A stretch of DNA of 64,000 nucleotides from an uncultured Methanobrevibacter sp. Lineage in GTDB: Archaea; Methanobacteriota; Methanobacteria; Methanobacteriales; Methanobacteriaceae. Below, one piece after another: positions 45,622 through 57,600 of this stretch (position 1 is the stretch's first letter; the number at the start of each line of letters is the position of its first letter). The notes beneath the pieces were generated by a model. It saw only the letters and a list, made by a program, of their open reading frames with translations, ran no database searches and was not told where the DNA came from. Location of the stretch: positions 23,222 to 87,221 of the forward strand of contig NZ_CADCJB010000009.1 in the NCBI RefSeq assembly GCF_902801725.1, read 5' to 3'. The translations under genes were made by a program, and so were the position numbers.

Positions 45622-48600
45622 CTAAAGAAATTCAAATCATTCAAATATTTAACAAAATTATAAATGTACTCCTTAGAAATCAATGGCCAATTAATGCCCA
45701 GACGATACAGCACTTGAGTAGTATAATAGTTTTCAACTGGAACCCATTCTTTTTTAACTTTACCTGATCCAATTGAAGTAATTAAACCAGAAACTCCATC
45801 CTGCTTGGATTTATCAGCCAATGCATCATTTAAGACCTGTTCATATTCTTCATTTTCACAAGGTTCAATATTTAAACCCAACGGCTTTATAATATCAATT
45901 ACATCTGCAAAAGTAATCTCATGAGAATTATACGGATGGAAAACAACACAGTTCTTTGGTGTTTTGGCCAATGCAACAATTGATTTGGCAGTTATGTCAA
46001 TCTGACTGAATTCAATGCTGTCGGCCAACATTTCATAAGTCGCTTTTCCCATAGTGATGAAAGCCTTTAAACGATTAATGAATCCGTTTGACTCAAAGTT
46101 AATCTGGAATTCACTGTCCGAACTTCTAGCCATCAAGTTACCAACTCTCATTATTTTAACGTCAAGGTCATCTTCTACAGCCGCCTCAAGCACTGCCCTT
46201 TCAGCTAAAAACTTACTGCCAATATACTGATTGTCCACTCCCTGACCTATGAACAGATTCCTTTCATTATAATCAACGTCCAATGGTGGGAAATTATCAA
46301 TACTTTCTCCTGCAACACTGCATGTTGAAACTTGGACATATTTTGCATCTTTCATTTTGGCAAACCTTAATCCGTTAATTACTCCTCCAAGATTGATATC
46401 TTCTATATCAGTTCCGGATGAGAAGTGCTTAACATTAGCTGCACAGTTTATAACCGTATCAATATTTAAATTCAGAATATTTTCAAAATACTTGAAGTCA
46501 GTGATATCACCTTCAACCACTCTCAATCTCTCATCAATGATAGACTCACTAATATTGTCTTCAAAGTAATAGAACAATAAAGATTTGAGCCTATCAAGAC
46601 CTGATAAACTACCTTTGGACCTTACAAAACAGTAAATTGTGCCGGATTCCGCTTCTAACAGTTCATTTAAGACATGAATTCCTAAAAATCCGGTAGCTCC
46701 TGTCAATAGAATATTGCCCAGACTGTCCTCCAATTTTCCGTTTATCATTGATTGCAAATTATTTTTACTCAATAATTTGTTGATTTTAGAATAATCATAT
46801 TTGCTTTCATCTTCGGATTGTGAAGAATCCCTTTGAGAAATGAATTCGGAAATCTTTCTTGGAGTAGGATTTTTAAATACATCACCATAATTTAATTCAT
46901 AATCCCTATTTAAAGCTGCCAATGTAATTTTAGTGACAAGTAGCGAAGTGCCTCCAATTTCAAAGAAATTATCTTCAACGCTTACTGTGTCAAGTCCTAA
47001 AATTTCGGCAAATGTGTTTGCAAAGAATGCTTCAACTTCATTTTCTGGACCCACATATTCTGAAATAAGTTCAGGTTCAGGCAAGCTTTTCAAATCTGTC
47101 TTACCATTCAAGGTTTGAGGCATTTCATCCAATTCCATATAAACAGTAGGAACCATATAATATGTTAATTTTTCAGAAAGATTATTCTTTAATTCCTCAA
47201 TGTCAAATGAAAATTCATTGGATGCTCGATTTTCAACTTTATATTCCTCATCAACAGTGAAATAAGCACATAAATGGTCATTGCCCTTAATTTTTCTAAC
47301 GACCACCGCAACGGAATGAATAGGTTCGAAATTGGAAATGACTGATTCAATTTCACCAATTTCAATTCTAAGGCCTCTGAGTTTTATCTGATTGTCCAAA
47401 CGTCCGTGAATGTATATGTTTCCTTCTTCATCTGATTTGGCAAAATCTCCTGATTTATAGAATCTTATTCCATTAATCTCACAGAACGCCTTCTCATTAT
47501 TTTCCGGCCTATTTAGATAAGCTCTTGAAACTCCACCTCCTGCAATATACAATTCTCCCATAACGTTTGGAGGCAGAGGATTGCCATCCAAATCCATAAT
47601 GCTTTCATAAACATTGAAATAAGGCTTGCCTATATTCAGTTTTCCATCATCAATCAGATGCGCATTACACACAACCGTTGTTTCAGTAGGTCCGTACATG
47701 TTATAGACCTTTGCATCAAGGCCATTGAGAATATCAAGCAATTGTGGAGGGAATCCTTCACCCCCAATGGATAAAACCTTAAATTTAGAAAATTCTTCAC
47801 CCAAATCATCCAATTCGAAGTATTGTAACAGACGTGATGGAGTTCCGCTATAAACATTTGCACCTGTTCTTTTAATGAAATCGCATAAAGCTAAAGGATC
47901 CTTATATTCAGCATCATTGGCAAATGCAATCGGAATTCCGTTCATCAATGCAGTCATTGTTTCCTGATGAAGCATATCGAATGCAACTGTGGAAATGGAT
48001 AAGGCCTTATATCCTTCTTTTTTACCGTTTATTGCCACTTCATAATTATAAACACTTCTGGAATCAGGATAGACAAAGTTTGCAAGGTTCCTGTGTTCTA
48101 TCATCACTCCTTTTGGAAGACCTGTTGAACCTGAAGTGTAAATAATATATGCAAGATTTTCCCCTTTTAATTCCGGATCCGGGTTTGAGGTATCTGTCTC
48201 TTCAAGCAGCTCTGAAATTTGTATAATATGGTTTGAATAATCACTTAAATCAATATTTTTAATCTCCACAATATCATCAATAATGATGAATTTAGAATCA
48301 CTGTCAGTTAAAACGTGCTCGATTCTATCCTTAGGATAATCGGAATCAACCGGAATGAATGCCGCCCCTGATTTTAGGATACCGAATATGGAAGCAAATA
48401 CGTTACTGTCACGCTTCAATATAAACATAACCTTGTCTTCAGCAACAACTCCTCGCTTGATAAGTGCATTAGCTATCTTATTAGCCCTTTCGTTCAATTC
48501 TTCATAGGTAAAATCGCCATCTTCAGCAGATATTGCCAAATCATGAGGATGCAATTCCACCTGCTTTTCAAATATTTTATTTAACCTATATTCATCCAAT

Positions 48601-51600
48601 TCTACAAGATTCAAATCGTCAACGGACAATTCATTAGCTTCAACAATGGAAATATCTTTTAATTGGGTATCTTTATCAAATGTTATAAATTTATTTACAA
48701 CAACTATAAAACTATTTAAAAATGTTTGAATCAATTCCTCGGAATATAACTGATCATTAAAGCTCATTGAGACATCATATTTATCTTCAACCTCTGAAAT
48801 GTTAAGATTCAATTTAAATTTAAGGTCATCTTCATCCAATGCTTCCCTTTTTACATAATCCCCATTAATCTTTATGTCTTCAACAATGTTTCCATGGAAT
48901 GCATAGAGAAACTCCGGCACAAATCCATATTTATCGGCAATTTCTGTTAAAGGATATGAAGAATGAGCCAATACATCAAACCATTCCTTATTTGCATACT
49001 CAAAGAATTCATCAATGGTCAAATCAGAATTTACATTCAAAGCTATAGGCAATGTTTTAACCATCATGGCCAATGTCTTTTGCTGATTTGGATTGAACCT
49101 ACCATTGGTAATTGTTGCAATTAATAAGTCTTTAGTATAGGCGAATTTTGATAAAACAAAAGAGGAGACTGCCAGGAAGAAATTGTTTTGACTTATTGAC
49201 AATTCGCTGCAGAAATGATCTATTTCATCTTTTTCAAGGAAAATAGTTTTCTCCAAACCAGTACTCTCATTTTCATCACCGCTTAAATCCGGAGTCATTA
49301 AAGTAGCTTCATCAAATTCTTTAATTTTATTGAAGAAAAACAGTTCTGATTCCTTATATAAAGAAGATTCCTGAGTTTTAACTTCATTTAATGAATATTC
49401 GAAACCGTTGATTTCTTCTGATTCATATTCAATGCCGTCATAACTTTTTGCAATTTCATCAAATAGTATATTCAATGAAGTTCCATCTACAATTATATGA
49501 TGGAAATCGCAAAGAATTGAGGTGTTGGCTTGAGTTTTAATAATTCTAAACCGGAATAACGGTCCTTCACTTAAGTCAAATGGTTTGACAAATTCTCTTT
49601 TGAAGTTTTCATCAATGCTTTCCGCTTCAACTATCTCAATTAAATCATCTATAACCAGATTATCCCTACTTTCCTGATATGCAACACCGTCCTGCATTAC
49701 GATTCTTGTTTTTAAGTACGGATGAGAATTGATTACTTTTATAATAGCTGATTTGAGTCTGTTTTCATCAATATCACTTCCCAATTCAATATATTTAGGA
49801 AGATTATAATTCAATTTCTCATAATCCTTTACGCAATCGAAGTAAACGCCCAACTGATTAGGAGTTAACCTATAATACTTATGTTCACTTTCATCAGTTT
49901 CGCTTTCAGCAAATCCGTCATTGATTTCAATGTTTTTGGCAATATTACGAATTGTTGGCTGCTGAAGAATGATGGTAACATTGATTTCCTTATCAAGTTT
50001 ATTGTAGATTTCTGTGCTTAGCCTCATTATTGTTAATGAAGTAAAGCCCAGCTCATAAAGGTCATCTGTAACTCCAAAATCATCAAAGCCCATAATTTCA
50101 CTGCAAATTTCAAAAATGCTTTTTTCAAGTTCGCTATCGGCATTGACATGTTGTGAACTTAATTTTGGAACAGGCAAACCTTTAGCATCAATTTTTCCGT
50201 TTGGTGTTTTAGGCATCTCATCCAATTGCATAAACGAAGTAGGAATCATATATCTGATTAATTTTAAAGAAAGATAATCTTTTAAATCACTGACATCGAT
50301 ATCTTCAGCCGCAGTGAAATATGCGCATAGTATGTCCTGATTGTTCATCTGCTTTACAGCCACTACAACATTTTCAATACCAGGATATTTGGAAATTGCA
50401 GATTCTATCTCTCCAGGTTCAATTCTTTGACCTCTAAGCTTGATTTGCTTATCTTTCCTTCCTACAATGACCAATTCATTATTTGAATTTTTATAAGCCA
50501 AATCACCGGTTTTATAGAATTTCAAATCATTTACAAATAAAAATTCAGATTTGTTTAAATCATCCCTATTCAAATAGCCTGGAGTGGTTTGAACCCCTGC
50601 AGTACAGATTTCACCAGTAATATTGTTAGGCAATGGATTACCGTCGATATCAATGATTAAATCTATATTGTTTGGAATAGGTACTCCTTCAGTAATTTCA
50701 TCACCGTCAATTAATTTCTGATGTGTTGCAATTGTATTTTCAGAAGATCCGTATGAATTAAATATTTTTGCGTCGCTGTTGGCACGTATATCACCATAGA
50801 CCGATGGGATGAATTTCTCTCCGCCAACAATAATAATCTTAAATTGTTTAAGCAGGTCTTTGAACTCAGTGACTTTCATATACTCCTGAATTCTTGAAGG
50901 AGTTAATGATAAACCGTCAACTTTTGAATCTTTAATCAGACGAATTAGCTTGGAAAGGTTTTTGCTTTCCTCATCACTAGCAAGAGTCACTTTTGTTCCG
51001 TTGATTATTGTCGCTAAAACTTCTCTTAAAAATGCGATGAACGTGGTTGTGGTCAATGACAGCATATTGGAAACGTCATTTTGTATGGCATGAATTGCAA
51101 TATTGTCCTTGCTAGGATTAATATAATTTATTAGACCTTTATGAGTAATTTTTACCCCTTTCGGTTTTCCAGTAGACCCTGAGGTATAGACTATGCAAGC
51201 CAAATCATCAGATTTTATGTCAACATCCAAATTGCCGTCATTCTCATTATCCAATAGTTCATCAATGTTTGATTGGATGACCAATTTGGCACCAGTGTCC
51301 TGCCTAATAAAATCTGTCTGCTCTTCAGGCTGTTCAGTTGACACTATTGTAAATGAAGCGCCAGTTTTTATCACTCCATAAATGGCAGATATTAATTTAG
51401 CTGACCTTTCAAGTTTTAGGATAACGTGGTCGCCGGAACACACACCCAAATCAACCAGACTATGTGCAATCCTATTTGATAGGCCATTCAATTGATTGTA
51501 AGACAATGTTTGGCCATGGTCAATAAGAGCAATCTCTTCAGAGAGATTTGAAACAGAATCTTCGAACAATTCCTTAAGATTTGCATCAATCTCAATCGCT

Positions 51601-54600
51601 TCAAAATCATTGTGAATCTCTCTTAATTCCATTTCCTTTTCACTTGGCAATAATGAAATCTCATCAACAGGTTTAGTGAAATCTTCCTGCAGCTTATTAA
51701 CCATCAATCCAATATTATCAGTTAAATCCGCAATGAACTCCTGGGAATAAAGTGCATCATTATACCTTAAGAATACCAGATAATTGTCCATGTCCTCTTC
51801 AATGTAAACACTTAAATTGAATTTTGGCAAATCAAGTGAAAGGTCTTCAACCTTTAAGGAATTGACTTTGCCACCATCATTAACCATTTGGTATTCAATA
51901 TCCACACCCACCTGATAGGCATAGTAGATATTCGGATTGATATTATATTTTTCAAATAATTTAGTATACGGATAGTTTTCATGATTGATTGTTTCAATTA
52001 ATGTATTTTGAACTGAATCGAAATATTCACCAACACTTTGACTTGTATCGATTTTATGAATGAACGGTAGTGTTTTTACAATCATTGCAATTGTATTTTC
52101 ATAATTTGGATTCAATCTACCGCTGGAAATAGTTGCAATTAGCATGTCTTTTGTATATGTATATTTACTCAATGCCAAAAGAGTTGCAGATAAAAATAAA
52201 TTATTTGGAGTGATATCGTATTCTTTACAGTATTTATCAATCGAATCCTTACTTATTGAGTTACAACATTCCCCTAATCTTGCAGTTTCAATAGGTTTAG
52301 TGATATTTGGTGTGATATCAGTACTAATGTCAATCTCAGCAATTTTGGAATTGAAGAATTCTTCGGATTTAATGTAGGAATCTGACCCCTCCTGTCCATA
52401 ATCTTCGAGAATATATTCAAATCCAGTATATCCCTCAGATAACATCTCATTATCATTATATGCATTAATCAGATTTTCAATAAATACATTCAATGATAAT
52501 CCATCAAAAATGATATGATGAATATCTAAAAGTAATGTAGTTTGATTGTTATAATAAAATATTTTCACCCTGTAAAGTGGAGAATCAAGTAAATCAAACG
52601 GTTTTGCGAAATTTTCTCGAACTTTGATACTGCATTCCTTATTTAATATTTCCACATTGACTTTCGCATCATCCTGACGTTTAATGCATACTTTTCCATC
52701 TTTTTGTGTGATGATGCTTTTTAGATAGCTGTGATAATCAAATACTTTTATCAAAGATTCCTTTAATCTTTCAGGATCGATATTTTTACCCAATTCTATA
52801 ACGAAAGGCATGTTATAAATTAACTTATCCGGATTTTTGACCGATTCTATGTATACGTTTAACTGATTATGGCTTAACGGATAATAATCCTGTTTTTCAT
52901 AATTGACCTTTACAACTTTACTTGTATTGATGAGAAGATTTTCCAAATCACAAATATTTTCTGCATCCATCAATGTTTTAAAAGATAAAGAAGCGTTAAA
53001 ACTGGAATATATCTCATGTGAAAGTTTCATTAGGGACAGTGATGAAAAGCCTAAACTAAACAGATTATCAGTAACACCAAAATCTTTGAAATTCAAAATT
53101 TCACTGCATATCTCATACAGCTTTCTTTGAACATCATTTTTAGGCATCACATATTCAGTTATCAAGATAGGCTCCGGCAAATTCTTAACATCAACTTTGC
53201 CGTTCGGTGTCTGCGGCATCTCATCCAATTGCATAAATACTGTTGGAATCATATACCTGGTAAGGCGATCCTTTAAAAATTCCTTTAAATCATCATTATC
53301 AATTGTCTCATCAGCAGTATAATAAGCACATAAATGGTCATTGTTATTAATCTCTTTAATCACTACCACAACTTGTTTTATATTTGGATATTTGCTTATG
53401 CTAGTTTCAATTTCACCTATTTCGATTCTTAATCCTCTTAATTTAATTTGATTATCTATCCTTCCCTTAATGTCAATTTCACCATTTGGAAGTTTGATAG
53501 CATAATCTCCGCTCCTATAATAAGGAATGCCATTTATGGTCAAAAATACTTCTTCAGTTTTTTCCGGCATGTTGTAGTATCCTTTTCCAACACCAATACC
53601 TCCAATGTACAATTCACCCATTACACCCAAAGGCAATAGCTTGCCATCAATATCACGAACATCAGTAACATAATTGATTAAAGGAAGACCCACTGTCAAA
53701 TCATTTACATCAGTAACTTCCTTGTTGTTTGATGTGATTGTCGTTTCGGTAGGACCGTAACTGTTGTAAACAACAGCATCACTGTATTGCCTTAAATCCT
53801 CGTAGACTTTAGTTGAAAATTTCTCCCCACCCAAGAAAACGCATTTCAAGCAACGAATAGCTTCACAGAACTCTTTAACCTCCAGGTATGAAGCCAATCT
53901 TGATGGAGTAAAGTCAGCAACTTCAGGTTTGTTTTCATTGATTAATTGAGTCAATTCAGGAATATTCTTAATTTCAACATCATTTGCAAATACCAATTTC
54001 AATCCATTGGAAAGAGAAGTAAGAATATCATCCGTAGACACGTCAAAAGAAATTGTTGTAATACAAAGCAGGCTATCATAAGTGGATTTAGGATTTGAAA
54101 CCTGATTGCAAATGTTTTCATGGCTAATCATTACTCCCTTAGGATTGCCTGTTGATCCTGAAGTGTAAATCATATAAGCCAAATCATCACCAATAACGCG
54201 AATATTCGGATTATCACAATCCCCTTCTTCAAGAAGTTCATCAACATCCAATGAAAGTTGGGAAGTTTCATTGCATATAATATAATCCGCCTGACTGTTT
54301 TCATAAATGTACCTAATCCTTTCTTTAGGATATTCAGGATCAATAGGAACAAAAGCACATCCCGCTTTTAAAACACCTAAAATAGAAGCGATGAGTCTAC
54401 TGTCTCTTCCAAGCATTATAAGAATATTGCTTTCTGGCTTAACACCCCTTTTGATTAATGCATTGGCAATCCTATTACTTTTCTCATTCAGCTCAGCGTA
54501 AGTTAAGGTAACGTCACTTGCAACCAATGCCACGTCATTTGCCTTTTCGACCGCTTGTTTTTCAAAGCGTTTATGTAAAACCGGATTTTCAACTGGGGTG

Positions 54601-57600
54601 AAATCAGGCAATTCATCAGATTTGTTCAATTCTATTTCATTAATCTTCAATTGTTCGATATCATTATCGACAAATTGGTTTAAAATGGATAAAACACTAT
54701 TCAAGAATGTTTTAATATATTTTTCACTGTACAAAGCATTATTGTATAAAATAACCAGTTCCATACTGTCTTCAGTTTCATTAACATCAAAAGTTATTTT
54801 ATAATCGGTTTCAAGGGAATTCAAATTTTTTATACTGTACACATCATTGCCGAATTTGACTTTTTCTTTTTCGAGATTGTTGTATGTATACATGAATTCC
54901 GGCTTCAAATCAAATTCATCAGCAATATTGATATAAGGGTAATTGCTGTGCTTGATTCCATCCTTCCAGATGTCATCAATTTGTGTGAATAATTGCCTGA
55001 CTGAAATGTTCCTGTCTTCATTGATGGAAACTATAGGGAATGTTTTAACTAAAAATGCCTGAGTATTATAATAATTAGAATTCAATCTGCCGTTGAATAT
55101 GGTTGTCAATAACGTTTTGTCACTGAATGTGTATTTATTTAATGTCAATATTGTGCTTGCCATGAACAATATGTTTGGCGAAATTCTTTTTTCGGCGCAG
55201 AACTCTTTTATAAATTGTGAATCTATATTTTCAGAAATGGACTCCAATCTGCCAATATCCTCATCATTGTTCAAGTCCGGAGTCAGAACAGTTGATTCCA
55301 CTTCTTTTGACAGTTGCTCATGGAAATATTTCTCACTGGCAACATATTCTTCACTGTCCTTGCCTTCTTTTTCAATCAGAGAACAGATATATCCGTCAAA
55401 GACTTCCTCTTCAATCTCTTCACCATTGTATGCATTGGCAAAGTTATTGAATAATGCATCCAATGATTCACCATCAGATATTATGTGATGGATATCAAAG
55501 AATAGAACTGTTTCATCAGTTGTCTTATAGATTTTAGCTCTGAATAGCTGATTATTTAATAATTCAAACCTCTTGACATTTTCTTTTTCTATTTCCTCAT
55601 CAGAAATATCATTCACTTCCACAATAGGAATTTCATCAATAGGGATTGAATCGTCACGTTTGTGCATCAGTTGGCCCTCATGATTGACAATTCTAGTTTT
55701 GAGATAAGGATAGGCATCAATAGTTTTGATAATGGATTCTCTTAATTTCAATGCATCAATTGACTTATCAAACCTTACGATTGCCGGAAGATTGTATTGC
55801 GCTTCATCCGGATTCTGAGCACATTCATAGTAGACACCCAATTGATTAACCATCAATGGATAAAATGTAATATCAGTTGAAGATTCAATCAATTCATTTA
55901 AATCCTCATCGGATTCGGCATTATCAATTTGACCGGCAATATTGCGTATTGTAGGATTATCTAACAATTCAAGAATATCCAAATTAATATTGAATGATTC
56001 AAAAATGTCTACATTGAACTTCATCAATGACAATGAGGTAAATCCAAGTGAATATAAATCATCAGTAACACCAAAACCATCGGCATTAATATATTCGGAT
56101 ACCATTTCTAGCAATTTCTCTTCAGTATCATTGACCGGCAAAACATTTTCAAACACCAATTTAGGTTCAGGCAAATTCTTAACATCAGTTTTACCGTTTG
56201 CAGTTTGTGGAATCTCATCCAGCTCCATATAAACTGTAGGAACCATATAATAAGTTAATTTTTCGTTCAGATGTTCCTTCAATGCATTAATATCAATGGA
56301 ATAATCCTGTCCGCCGTTTTTAAACTCATCGTAAACAGTAAAGTATGCGCATAAATGGTCGTTACCGTCAATATTCTTAAGAACAACTGCAAGAGATTTG
56401 ATGCCTTCAAATTCCTTTATGACAGATTCAACTTCACCTATTTCTATTCTTAATCCACGGAGCTTGATTTGGTTATCCATTCTTCCAAATACATAGTATT
56501 CCCCTTCTTCCGTGACCTTTGCAAAGTCTCCGGACTTGTAGAACCTGATTCCATTTTTTTCTACAAAAGCTTCAGCATTCTTGTCTGGACGGTTATAGTA
56601 TTCTCTGCAAACACCTTTTCCTGCAATATACAATTCTCCAATTACATTTGGAGGCAGAGGATTGGAATCTTCATCCATGACCTCCTCATAAACATTCAGC
56701 ATTGTTTTTCCAATGGTAATCTTATTGCTTTTAAGCAAACTGGAATTACAATAAACTGTGGCTTCGGTCGGACCATACAGATTATATATTTTTCCATTGG
56801 AATTTTTGGAAAGCAGGTCATATAATCTAGGAGGGAATGATTCACCACCAATCAAATATGCTTTAAAACCGTACATAGTCTCCTGCATTGATTCGATTTC
56901 AAGATATTGAAGTAAACGTGAAGGTGTGACCACATAAACATTTGCTCCGGTCCTTTGAATTAAGTTCTTCATTTCAATAGGATCCTTGTATTCGCTATCA
57001 TCAGCAAATACTATTGGAATGCCATTTAAAAGTGAACCCATTATTTCCTGCTGAAAAACATCAAAGGCAACAGTAGTTGTGGATAAAACTTTATACTTCT
57101 CTTTTTCAAGATTATGGACCAATTCATAAGTATAAATGTTTTTTGGGTCAGGATATACATAATTTGCAAGATTCCTATGTTCAATCATTACTCCCTTTGG
57201 AAGCCCTGTGGAGCCTGAAGTATAAATCAGATAGACCAGATTCTCAGGAGAAACGTCGACATCAGGATTGGAAACGTCTTCTTCTTCGAGCAATTCATCA
57301 ATATGTAGCAGCTTATCAGAGTGGGCGGATAAGTCAATATTTTTAATATCCACAATATCGTCAACAATTATGAATTTTGAGCCACTGTCTTTTAAAACAT
57401 GCTCTATTCTGTCATCCGGATAGTCGGAATCAATTGGAATAAAGCATGCCCCTGTTTTTAAAATACCAAAAATTGAAGAAAAGACGCTGCTGTCACGTTT
57501 TAGAATTATCATGATTTTATCTTCAATTCCGACACCTTTTTTAATTAGGGCATTTGCAATACGATTGGCTCGTTCATTTAATTCATTGTAAGTAAAATCG

